Shown: positions 1 to 8,144 of the stretch, in pieces
How positions within the stretch are numbered: the stretch's first letter is position 1
How the letters are laid out: each line of letters begins with the position of its first letter
DNA from: Saccoglossus kowalevskii
Lineage: Eukaryota > Hemichordata > Enteropneusta > Harrimaniidae
Direction of reading: 5' to 3'
Assembly: GCF_000003605.2 (NCBI RefSeq)
Contig: NW_003137822.1
Coordinates: 1,051,762-1,066,126 of the forward strand
Length of the DNA: 14,365 nucleotides
The notes under the pieces: generated by a model
Database searches by the model: none
Told to the model about the DNA's origin: nothing
The model's input: the letters and a program-made list of their open reading frames with translations, nothing else
Made by a program: the position numbers and the translations under genes

Positions 1-757
1 ACAAATAATAGCGTCAACAGGAATAACTATATTTTTTAAATACCTAACAGTGAGCTCAGAGAATTTAGTAAGCTTCGCCGTTGGTACTTTCTAACAATTA
101 ATTGGCGCATGCGTAGTGGAATTTGGATCGTAGGAGGGTTCTCTCTCAGTGGCGACCAACTTATCGATTTGGCAAGTCACAGATAATGGTAAATGGTCCG
201 AAGCAATATGATCATATAAAATAGAGCGATGCGCATTAATCGTTGAGACACAATGGTCCAGCCATGATGTAGTTTGATGTGCATTACTAATATATGTAAA
301 ATTATTATCAGATTGACCAATAAATTCAATATCTGATAAAATTAAGTTAGTATTAATACACTGTTCCTTAAGCTCCTTGCCAAATTGGGATTTCATGTCC
401 GCATTCCAGTCTCCCATAATAAACACATTGGATGCGTTTTGTTCCTGGCATTAATTTTTCCAAGGTAGCCAGTGAACTCGTCAAAATTGTCACTGCAGTT
501 AATTGGAAGGTATACACATAGAATGAAAAGCTGAACACATCCAAGTACAAGCTCAGCACCGAGAAGTCTAGAGTTATTAAAAGACTTTATTTTAATCGAG
601 TTCTCAAGCGATTTGGCCCCTATCAGTTTCTGCCTAATAAATGACAGATATGTACATTCCTGCTGTGGCCATAGCAACATCACAAGCATGATAAGAGCAT
701 TTTTGATGTACACATTGTAGCTGTTTCTTGCATGTGACAAAACTCCGCCTAAATCAC
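1..757 (-). pseudogene. LINE endonuclease (EEP/APE-type) domain, broken and partial
   Basis: Minus-strand remains of the endonuclease domain of a non-LTR retrotransposon, which nicks target DNA to prime reverse transcription. The upstream part (740 down to about 430) contains a stretch ending in a strand-like CVYLPINCSDNFDEFTGYLG, typical of the domain's core. A one-base shift near 430 moves the frame; from 426 down the signature residues follow: GDWNAD (about 414-397), SWLDH (267-253) and SDHLPL (201-184), which are the metal/catalytic Asp-Asn and the final Ser-Asp-His of the exonuclease-endonuclease-phosphatase fold. A stop follows at about 91, but the same frame stays readable to base 1 with a LINE-like linker, so the element continues off the left edge, where the reverse transcriptase should lie. 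The N-terminal part above 757 is not recognisable. Family assignment is confident; the LINE clade is not determined. Confidence 0.85.
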
Positions 758-852
758 CAGAAAATTGAACACATTCGTTGAGTAAAATCGTCCATAGTGG
801 GTTTCGTTGAAATCTCGATACATAGGCATCGGGTCAGATGTAGGTAGGGCGG

Positions 853-962
853 AATTAAAAAAAATCTCCAAATCAAAGTAAAATAATAAAATAAAAGGGC
901 ATTAATAACAAAAATAATAAAAAATAAAATTAAAATAAGTTTATAGCTAAAATAATTAAAGC
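853..962. repeat. A/T low-complexity tract
   Basis: A run of about 110 bases made almost only of A and T with repeated AATAA and AAAATAA words separates the LINE endonuclease remains from the next minus-strand pseudogene. It may be a decayed poly(A) or simple repeat at an element boundary. No coding signal is seen. Confidence 0.6.
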
Positions 963-1010
963 CCGTACACTACATCAGATTTTAATCAGATTGAGCATAC
1001 AGATGTAACA

Positions 1011-1641
1011 TTAGAAACGATAGTAATACGAATTTCCTCTCAGTGCTCTTCCTATGCAAGACTGAGATACTTGACAAGTGTAACCTTCATTTGGACGGTA
1101 AATTTGCACCAAATCTTTCGAATTTCGGCCACCACACCGCCATAGAGTGATTTCCTCCATCGTCCTTAAGTTTGGGAAATTCTTTTTCAATAACTGATAC
1201 AAGGTATTCGTAGTCGCCGCCCTTACGTTTGAAAGTTATCTTTTTTTCACCCATGCCGCTTTCTAGTAATATAGCTGCTTTTCTTTCACAGTTGGCGCAG
1301 ATTCGTTTTCAATTCCGCTCAATCGATGCGTCCACGTATTTACATGCGCGAAGTTCATAAACGGGGATAAACCAGTTGGTTTTCTCTTGCCATTAATTTG
1401 ACCACGTTTTCCCCTACCCTTCGCACGTTGCTCCCTCTGCTTCACTAATGACGGGAAGAGGTCCGCAACATACTCTCGTGCAGCAAGGCCAGCATGGCCA
1501 ACGCGATTCGGCTCACGGTTGAAAAATGATTTTGTTAAATGACTTGAACTCGAATTAGCCTTCTCATCAAACTTACGTGAGAATCGTTCCTCGTCTTCAA
1601 GTAGTTTGACTACGCTGCCAGCAGCTTTTTGTAGTACTTAT
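1011..1641 (-). pseudogene. Broken gene of a conserved animal protein family with a GYT motif; function unknown
   Basis: Read on the minus strand, an open stretch from about 1641 to 1263 encodes an acidic then basic region: LLEDEERFSRKF, then NREPNRVGHAGLAAREYVADL, then a Lys/Arg/Gly-rich segment with RAKGRGKRGQINGKRK, ending near KEKQLYY and a stop. A frame change then gives ITFKRKGGDYEYLVSVIEKE and FPKLK (about 1239-1165). Another change gives EITLWRCGGRNSKDLVQIYR and NEGYTCQVSQ, down to 1011. The order (short basic region, a strand-loop segment ending FPxLK, a Gly-rich turn, then a GYT motif) matches a domain I know only as a repeated feature of uncharacterised proteins of cnidarians, molluscs and fish, sometimes upstream of HECT-type ligases. 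No ligase is present here. At least two frameshifts and an internal stop show it is not functional. It could be a dispersed gene copy or part of a transposon. Confidence 0.5.
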
Positions 1642-1821
1642 GTGGCTTTCAGTAGCACTATGATCCAGTTTGGTGTTCATCGCGTATTTGCATATATGTG
1701 CATGAGGGCGCCACCAACTTTTCATGTTTAATTCCGATATGTTCAAATTCACAATGTTCAAACTGGCGATGTTAAAATATAAATTAAAATTGCTGTTTCA
1801 ACGTAATCAATATTCATGTTG

Positions 1822-2778
1822 AAGGCATTTTTCAAATTGAAGCAGATGCTCTACTCGGAAACACAAGTTCCCATCAAAATTTATCTGAAAATGGTTGACG
1901 CTATGATCAAACCAATACTCGCATATTGTGCAGAATTTTGGACATGTGACATAATAAAAAAATAAAAACTATCTGATGCACTTATTGTCACCAATGGGAA
2001 AAAATGCACTTAAAATTTTGCAAGTACATACTCAAGGTAAACTGCAGGACCACAAACCTTGCCTGCTTATTCGAATTGGGACGATACCCCCTAATAACTA
2101 CATGTATCAGACAGATGTTTAAATATTGGTTGAGATTGTACAATATGCCTGAAAACAGCCTCATAAATGAAGCATACAGAAGTGCAATCAATATGGATAA
2201 CTCAGACAGCCAAAATTGGGTCAATTGTATTAAAACAATTCTCAAAGACCTTAATATGAAACATGAGTGGGAAAATGTAAAGATTAATGAGAACAAATAC
2301 CTGATAAATAATGTTACTACAGCACTTGAAAGAAAATTCAAAATAAACAGTAGGGATTCTCTAAACAATGACAGTAAAGGTATTAACCACAGAAATAAAC
2401 TACGTACTTATAGAAAATTAAAAACATAATTTGGACTTGGAAATTATCTGCTGACAGTAAATAACCCACTATACAAATCATCAATGACCAAACTAAGATT
2501 AAGCGCACATGTTTTACAAATTGAAATGGGCAGATACCATAAAATTAACATAACCGAAAGAAGCTGTCCTGTATGCAATACAAATGATATTGAAGGTGAA
2601 GAGCACTTTCTGTTAAAATGTCAGTTATACAAACGTGAAAAGACAGATCCTTCTCAACACAATTAGACAGTGTTCTGAGGGCAACACTGATACAAGCTTT
2701 ATCAACATACTAGGCAAAAAGAATACTGTCATGCTAAAATGTCTTGCAAAATATATATACGAATGTTTCAACATATAA
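1822..2778 (+). pseudogene. LINE reverse transcriptase C-terminal part with zf-RVT zinc finger, broken
   Basis: Plus-strand C-terminal end of a non-LTR retrotransposon polyprotein. The first block (frame 1, 1822-1965) reads KAFFKLKQMLYSE, then IKPILAYCAEFW at 1906-1941, the thumb/connection region just after the reverse transcriptase core, and ends at a stop. By 2004 the frame has changed and reads KFCKYILKVN, FELGRYPL and KYWLRL, a conserved linker of these proteins. After a stop at 2427-2429 the same frame resumes with KSSMTKLRLSAH and IEMGRYHKI, then the zinc finger Cys-Pro-Val-Cys (2565-2576), a His about nine residues on, and a Cys (in HFLLKC). A last shift at about 2650 restores FINILGKKNTV and YIYECFNI before the natural-looking stop TAA at 2776-2778. 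The catalytic YxDD core is absent, so this is a 5'-truncated, dead copy. Orientation is opposite to the endonuclease fragment at the left edge; whether both are one family is unknown. Confidence 0.85.
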
Positions 2779-3018
2779 GAGAAAGCAAATTAAAAAAAAA
2801 CAGCTGCCTCACAGATATCTAAATACGTAATCCTAACATTTACTTTATTAATTTGCATTTCTAACCACTTTCGGGCAAGTTTGTTGTTTTAGTTTAGTTT
2901 TTTTTATACTAGTGTATCTTCTTTTTTTTTATTCTGAATGTTTCTAACGTGGAATGACAACCATGCTTTATTGTACTTAGATCTATGTCCATTTTTAGGA
3001 TACGACTTCAATAAAGAC

Positions 3019-3019
<1 letters not shown>
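2779..3019 (+). other. LINE 3' untranslated region with polyadenylation signal
   Basis: Non-coding, T-rich sequence after the reverse transcriptase stop, with runs of T at about 2900-2933. It holds AATAAA at 3010-3015 just before the simple-repeat tail. The position and order (stop, short UTR, AATAAA, microsatellite tail) are those of a LINE 3' end. Confidence 0.7.

Positions 3020-3051
<32 letters not shown>
3020..3051 (+). repeat. (ATT)n microsatellite tail of the LINE
   Basis: Perfect ATT/TTA repeat of about 10.7 units immediately after AATAAA. Several LINE clades end in short tandem repeats instead of poly(A), so this most likely marks the exact 3' terminus of the element. The 5' end, where a target duplication might match, is truncated. 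Confidence 0.85.
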
Positions 3052-3735
3052 GCCACAAGCCACAAGGAGGTCGGGTAACTAGTAACACGTTCAGGGTTCT
3101 AATTTTTGTAGATACTTTACTCAATCAAAATGGCGCAAATCCGAATCCGCTGTTATCGCTTTGCACCAAAATTACTTTAGCGGAGAGAAATGGCACTTTA
3201 GGCCCCGGGGTCACTCTATATGCTGTTACTACTCCATGTGCGTTCCAAATTTAGCGGGAAAGCAGGGTGTTTTTCACCTTCTAAAGCGGGTCCGCGCGGG
3301 AGGCAAATAGACCCCTTTTAAAATGCTAATGTCTGCAATAGGCCCCCAGGAAAAACTCGCAGAGTTGCTGCGCCCGCTGTAGGTTCCCTCTTGCAACAAC
3401 CACTCCCATACACCGCCCTAGGCCCAGAACTGGCGGACCCATAGCCCCGACCAGGCCCAAACACGAGCATACGGAAAGTCAACCCCTGGAAGTCATCCAA
3501 ACTCCTTTCGCGCCTCGGCCTCATTCGCACAGATTGATAAGATCGCTCCCGCTTCGAGAGGTATCAATCGCGGCTTTTGCCAAATTTGTCCGGATTTTGA
3601 CGATATGTCTGCTCTAGGGAGTATTAAATTTGCATTGCGTCCGCAATATGGGGTATAGTTTGCCAATGTGCTGCCAGCCCTCGGGGTGTATATATTTTTT
3701 TTAGCATGAATGCACACCCCCGGGCTTTAGGCTTC
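3052..3735. other. Gene-free stretch, GC- and CpG-rich from about 3180; possible promoter region
   Basis: No protein family is recognisable here. The two minus-strand open frames across 3318-3717 have low-complexity, unrecognised products and look like chance frames in GC-rich DNA. Between about 3180 and 3740 the sequence is visibly richer in G, C and CpG (for example CCCCGGGG near 3203, GGGTCCGCGCGGGAGG near 3287, CCCCGGGC near 3717) than the AT-rich DNA on both sides. It lies directly upstream of the helicase exon on the plus strand, so a promoter or CpG-island-like role is possible; this is inference from position and composition. An alternative is that it is part of an unrelated insertion. 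Confidence 0.35.
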
Positions 3736-3965
3736 AGATTCGTGAACGGCAAGCCATCTAAATAGTCTACTTGTTCGATAGAACTATCCAGGCCTAACGG
3801 AAATGACGTACTGGCAGAATTACCAACTGGTTACGGCAAATCACACGTACTTGAGCTGTTGCCCGGGGTGTATCGTGCGTGTGAGCTGGCAGTAAAAAAA
3901 CAGAAACAATGTTCAGCAATAATAGTTTGTCCACTTAATTCTATGATAAGCGAGCAAATAGAGAG

Positions 3966-4780
3966 GTAGGTCAAAAGTTAATTGGTAATGTTAGATATTA
4001 ATATTGCATGATATATAATTATTATATTTTATCACTAATATTTTATTGTTGTTAACCAAGTTAAGTTATTTTTTAAAAATAATTTTATTATTATGTTACT
4101 TTCGTGCGTGATGTTGATGTAGGCCATTATCTGAGTGGTTTGTTCTCCTTTCACGGCCCACTATTTCATATGTGAAATTCGGAAGTCCCGGTTCAAGATG
4201 TCGGCCATTTTTGGCGAAAACGATCATGTTTTTTTCAACGTTCTGTCTGGACCCAGAAATAATTAAGAAATGTTCAATATTCATTAAATCTTATTTTGTT
4301 TATATATTCGATATGTAATAATAACGGAATAATATTATTAATATTAATATTGTATGATCTGTTTTACACTGATTAACATGTTATTTACCATAAACCAGTG
4401 AAAAGGTTATGTCGTAACATGAATATGATCTAACCATAGCATAACAAAATTTTTTTTTTTTTTAATTTTTTTAAACAATATTGCTATTTTCCCTAGACTT
4501 TCCCTACAATCTAATAATTCATGCATAACATATACTGTGACATTTATAAGAGCGGTAAATAGTATGATTTTCATGTAATGATTATATACCAGTATGCAAT
4601 GCAAACAGCTAGTTTTATTCCTCAAATAATTTCATATTACAAATAACAAAATAACCTTGGATTTAATATGCCAAATTAGTTGTGCTTGAACATAACAATT
4701 CCCGTTTATTTAATTAGTTCTTTATTGTATTACATATAATTGTATGTATGGTCAAAAAACATTATTCGTCATTGCAGCAT
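3966..4780 (+). other. Putative helicase intron, AT-rich, carrying a SINE
   Basis: The interval from the splice donor GTAGGT at 3966 to the region before the DEAH exon has no coding signal and is strongly AT-rich. It contains the tRNA-like SINE described separately and a poly(T) run at about 4449-4462. The 3' boundary is not fixed: no single acceptor stands out, and the sequence between about 4770 and 4860 could already be decayed exon. Confidence 0.4.
4103..4290 (+). mobile_element. tRNA-derived SINE-like head with A and B boxes
   Basis: Within the intron, CTGAGTGGTTTG (4131-4142) matches the second half of the internal RNA polymerase III A box seen in Leu/Ser tRNAs, and GGTTCAAGATG (4190-4200) matches the B box. 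The start-to-start spacing of about 60 bases and the total of about 87 bases for the tRNA-like part (about 4116-4202) fit a class II tRNA with a long variable arm. A clear acceptor stem and anticodon loop are not convincing, so it is not a functional tRNA. About 90 bases of unrelated body follow. This architecture is that of a tRNA-derived SINE. The local GC content is higher than its surroundings. Ends and target duplications are not certain. Confidence 0.5.
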
Positions 4781-5096
4781 TTTCTGATTCTGGTACAGAT
4801 GAGCATTCGTTCAAATATGTAATTTTTGAATACAAATGAGCTAGATGTGATTGGTGGTACAAGGTGTCAGGAGAAGAATATTTTCACAGTCATTGATGAA
4901 GCTCATTGTTTGGTGTGGGCCGAGCTTTCGTCTAGCCTTGTATAAGAAGAATTGTGTAAAATGAAATCAAAGTTTCTTGAAGCAAAACAGTTGGTTCTCA
5001 CAGCTACTGCGACAAACAATAAAAAAAAGTTCATCTAGTTACTGCCTCTGTAGATAGACCTAACATTATTGGTTGAAATGCAATTACCTTTAACTG

Positions 5097-5182
5097 GCAG
5101 AGCCCCGGCCATCGCGAACTAGGCCTTCGGCCAACTTATCGCCCCCCCCCCCATTCCAAAATCCTAGATCCGCCCCTGGGAG
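5097..5182 (-). mobile_element. MITE-like element fragment with a poly(C) run
   Basis: A short GC-rich block in AT-rich DNA that interrupts the helicase reading. On the minus strand it reads GGGGCGGATCTAGGATTTTG followed by a run of 11 G and then a near-palindrome GGCCGAAGGCC. In translation this gives PGADLGFWNGGGG, a peptide I recall as a false protein call generated by a dispersed non-autonomous repeat in marine invertebrate genomes. Only one end seems present. The family name is not established from the sequence. Confidence 0.45.
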
Positions 5183-5199
5183 GACATATTTTTCTAAAA

Positions 5200-5548
5200 T
5201 CATTGTGTATACCAAACTGAGATGGTGTGGGTTTGGCCATGCATGGAATGGCAGTAAGACAAGAAATAGATGGGTCCCCGTCAAAGATTGGTCACCTCGT
5301 GGATCAGTTCCACCAACAATGTACTACATAGGTAATTGTGATTACTTTTGCAGTATTTTCATTTAATTTTCTCAATTATATTGTTACCAATTCACCAAAA
5401 TCGAGCTTTCGCTGTCTGGAAATGTCCGAGTTATCGTTGTATACCGTGAAGCTCTCCAGTAGAGAAAGAAGAGACTTGCTTTGTAAGATATACAGGGATA
5501 GTGTAGTTAGTAGCTGGCGTAGTGGACGAAGCACTGTTCTAATGAATG
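5200..5548 (+). pseudogene. Two exon-like pieces of an unrecognised protein
   Basis: The first piece (about 5200-5331) reads KLRWCGFGHAWNGSKTRNRW then VPVKDWSPRGSVPPTMYYI and is followed by GTAATT, a weak donor. The second (about 5405-5548) reads MSELSLYTVKLSSRERRDLL, then CKIYRDSVVSSWRSGRSTVL with a final MN, and ends at ATG|GTAAGT, a very good splice donor. Both read like real coding sequence rather than AT-rich noise, with Trp, Arg and Pro frequent, but I recognise no family. They lie on the same strand as the helicase upstream and the hAT exons downstream, and could be parts of either gene. No start codon or acceptor is certain; the second piece has an internal ATG at 5422. Confidence 0.4.
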
Positions 5549-6398
5549 GTAAGTTCAATTGTTACTGGTAGGACAGGAAGAGATTGGTCGCCAGCAAGTG
5601 CTATTGTATATGTAGTGGAGATTACCAAGCCATTTTTTGTGTATAGACCATCACTACTAAGCATTTGCAATAAAATTTCATTTTAATTTCTTTTTCACAT
5701 TGTTGATAATCCATTTAGAATGCTATGCCTGTGCAAACAAGTTATTGTCCCCAGAAATTGAGAATGCAATGCACTTTTTTTCATTTTTACATTCCAGCAG
5801 TCACATGGAAGTAACTTTAATTATTATACATGAAATTTGGTGGTCCTTTTGATCAAACAGGTTATACAACAACCACATGATATTTCATCTCAGGTTCTTG
5901 GCATTTTATTTCGCTATTCATCAAAACACTAAGAACTTTTGTAAATACGACGCGATATCATGTAATAATATTTAACTGTAATTTAATTTAATTTATACTG
6001 TACTGTTTCAACTTGATTTTGATTACAGTTTAATTTACGGGTTTCTAATATTCACTCTTTTTTTATTCACAATTTCACAAGAATATATTCAAATAAGTAA
6101 ATAAACCCAGAGTCAGGGGATTCTGGCAAATTTATTATGCTTGGAGAGTAACACGTTTGAAAATATGACTGAATACATGTGGAAAAATATGATCGAAACA
6201 GGGAAAAAAAACAGTTGGCTCAGTTATCATTATTATTATCTTTATTATTATCATCGTTGGATTTCAACTTTGCAAATATGTAAAACATGTTTTAGACTGC
6301 AACTTTCTTTTATATTTGTGACAGATAAGAATAAAATAAATAAAAACTGATTCTTTTACAGTTATTAAAACTTCATACTATCATGGTCAAAGTGAACT
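5549..6398. other. AT-rich stretch without recognisable gene
   Basis: Probably intron or decayed intergenic DNA. A plus-strand open frame at 6141-6350 is dominated by Tyr, Ser, Leu and Ile encoded by TTA/TAT-rich simple sequence near 6228-6252 (TTATTATT blocks) and is not considered a gene. Nothing else is supported. Confidence 0.5.
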
Positions 6399-6480
6399 AG
6401 GAAATTGTGTTTCTGAAAAAGTTCTTGATTGGTGAAAACATGACACGTGAACAGCTAAACAACGAACTACGCTTCTCTAG
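6399..6480 (+). pseudogene. Possible small exon, SAP-like helix motif
   Basis: Reads EIVFLKKFLIGENM then TREQLNNELRFSR and stops at CTAG|GTACGT, a plausible splice donor at 6480/6481. The pattern TxEQLxxELRxR is the kind of amphipathic helix seen at the start of SAP DNA-binding motifs, but only one helix is visible, so this is a suggestion only. It is flanked by AT-rich, intron-like DNA on both sides. No ATG-initiated frame covers it fully. Confidence is low. Confidence 0.25.
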
Positions 6481-7248
6481 GTACGTCACTGCTAGTTATG
6501 AAAAGACTCAAGTTTATTCGAAACATGATTTTTTTTTATATCATAAATTTTAATCATTTAACATATTGGCGAAATGTATTTTCGACTCTTCCTCTCCTGC
6601 ATGTCTCACATTTGTGTGTAGTGCCTGCATTATTGCGTCTTGGCACCAGTTATGTATGTAGCTCATCCACACAGCATGAATGTCGAGTGAACTAATTGGC
6701 AGCGGCGAAACACTGAAAAGTGGTTGCAGACAATGTAATTAATAACTGTACCATGAATATCTGTTAACTCGTATTCTACTGACCATGCATGACTTAAATT
6801 GGTCAATATGCGTTCGACAATTATATTAACACCCACATCTTCTATTAAATGAGTTAATGCATGGTACGTTAAACAATAGACTTGGTGGATTTTTTTCATC
6901 ATGTTCTGACGATATTCAGTTTTAATTATTTTATTTGATTTAAGCCAACCGTACAACACCCTCTATGACTGAGAAGTGGCTATCACAATTATGGCTAAAT
7001 ATATGAAATATTACCACGACTCAATATTAAAAGTGCGGACCAGTAGCACAGGCATGGTGGTATGTGACATGCACATGGCTATTTGAATTGTATTTTTCTG
7101 ATTGTAAATCCCACTCATTGGTGCACTCTTAACATTGTGGTGCGAGTTATTACAGTATGAGCTATTAAATTCAAATATTTTAATTATATTAATAATATCT
7201 TTTGTAATTCCATTATTCTGACTCTGTGTTTTCTTGTATTTATTTCAG
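6481..7248. other. AT-rich stretch, no supported gene; one unexplained minus-strand open frame
   Basis: Probably intron. The minus strand has an open frame at 6663-6959 whose product (with LTHLIEDVGVNIIVERILTN and LSHAWSVEYELTDIHGTVIN) has a fairly natural residue balance but matches nothing I know. The region ends with a pyrimidine-rich tract and CAG at 7246-7248, a good splice acceptor for the next exon. Confidence 0.4.
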
Positions 7249-7872
7249 AGATAGAATTTAAATAGACCCTGTGTTGCCAGGCACAAAAACAAATATACGA
7301 GAACTAGTACACCACGAGGGGGAGCATACCATGTCTCTAGATGATAAAGATTAAAACCAAGGTTAGTTAATCAACATTTGTTGCATTCCACAGTGTACTT
7401 TGTATTCTTGACTGCAATATTACATATATACTACCCATACATTGAGGCCATTGTAAAAAATCTGGAAGACAAATTTCCTGATGTTCAGCTGATAAATGCT
7501 TTCACAATTTTTGATTCATCACTGCTGACAAAATTTCATGAAGACATCATTGAATATGCATCACAGAGAGAAAAGTTGGAGGTACAAATGTATGAATTTA
7601 TTTCAACACAAGTTTCATGTTTTACTCTTGTGATTGTCTGAATTTAATAAATAGTTTTCTGTAATAACTAGATACCGAGTCAGCATTATAGGATTGATGA
7701 AGATGTGCATCCGGCAGAGTGGGATCTGTACACAATTTAGCTAGATGGCCAATACAGACAACTATCATTTGAAGAAGTCCTCAAAGCAACAGATGCAAAG
7801 TTAGGACACCTTTGTCTCCAAACCTGGCAAAATTGGCTGCAATCACTCTGGTATTATTATGTTCAACAGCTG
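7249..7872 (+). pseudogene. hAT transposase-derived C-terminal domain (ZNF862-like), three exon pieces, broken
   Basis: Plus-strand exons of the C-terminal dimerisation region of a hAT-family transposase or host gene derived from one (ZNF862-like type). The first piece (7249-7361, after a pyrimidine tract and CAG, before GTTAGT) reads DPVLPGTKTNIRELVHHEGE and is uncertain. The second (about 7432-7581) reads PYIEAIVKNLEDKFPDVQLI, then NAFTIFDSSLL, and ends GAG|GTACAA. A 102-base intron ending CAG at 7683 joins it in phase to DEDVHPAEWDLYTI. A TAG at 7738-7740 interrupts this; then SFEEVLKATDAKLGHL, a one-base shift, and PNLAKLAAITLVLLCSTA, the diagnostic hAT dimerisation strand-helix. It ends G|GTGAGT inside the codon for the Asp expected in the STAD motif, so the next exon should begin AC and encode CERxFS; I did not find it in the window. 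The RNase H-like catalytic core is not present. Confidence 0.6.
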
Positions 7873-8144
7873 GTGAGTTGTTAGTTAATGAGCTTGTACT
7901 AATATGTATTATATATTATTTGGTACATGTTGCTCTATCATTTATCAAAATATGAACAATTGAAAATTCTGTGTATTGTAAATAAATATTGTAATAATAT
8001 ATTTTTTTTCAAAGAAACATGAAGAGTTTATTTTTAGCAGTGTGTGTAAATTGGTATGCAAATTAGCCATTACCCTGAGTAATTTTTCTGGAGAGACCAC
8101 TAATTATATTGCACAAAATTGACAATTATATTTATTTTTAACAG
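7873..8144. other. Intron-like AT-rich spacer
   Basis: No coding signal. It begins with the donor GTGAGT and ends with a T-rich tract and ACAG at 8141-8144, directly before the SGNH exon. If the hAT and SGNH pieces were once one transcript this would be its intron; the frames do not prove that. Confidence 0.35.

Larger units (their letters stand above)
3736..5085 (+). pseudogene. RecQ-like DNA helicase fragment (motifs 0/I, II, III, IV start), two or more exons, broken
   Basis: Superfamily 2, RecQ-type ATP-dependent DNA helicase remains. The first exon holds a Q-motif-like LQIRERQAI (about 3734-3758), then, after a shift, NDVLAELPTGYGKSHVLELL with the Walker A lysine codon at 3838-3840, and IIVCPLNSMISEQIE (motif Ia). 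It ends at AG|GTAGGT, a good splice donor at 3965/3966. About 900 bases later FTVIDEAHC (DEAH codons 4895-4906) gives Walker B with the Cys typical of RecQ; after a one-base shift GRAF resembles the aromatic-rich loop WGxxFRPxY; then LVLTATAT (4994-5014, motif III) and SVDRPNI (5047-5067, motif IV). The two exons together match only the first half of a RecQ core; the second RecA-like half and RQC/HRDC domains are missing, the sequence being interrupted by a MITE-like fragment at 5097. Several stops and shifts show it is dead. It could be a gene of a mobile element, since such helicases are multicopy in some invertebrates (recalled, not checked). Confidence 0.75.

Noticed and set aside
1988-2368. 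Minus-strand open frame of 126 codons
   Set aside because: It is the reverse reading of the LINE reverse transcriptase C-terminal block, which is clearly conserved on the plus strand.
3318-3717. Two overlapping minus-strand open frames of 70 and 74 codons
   Set aside because: Products are rich in Gly, Arg and Ala from GC-rich DNA, share no motif with anything known, and overlap each other in different frames; likely chance.
4116-4202. A functional tRNA gene
   Set aside because: A and B boxes are present but no convincing acceptor stem or anticodon stem-loop is seen; a SINE head explains it better.
4407-4625. Minus-strand open frame of 72 codons
   Set aside because: Includes the poly(T) run read as poly-Lys and lies in the AT-rich intron; no coding signature.
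6141-6350. Plus-strand open frame of 69 codons
   Set aside because: Dominated by TTA/TAT simple sequence giving Tyr and Ser runs; no family resemblance.
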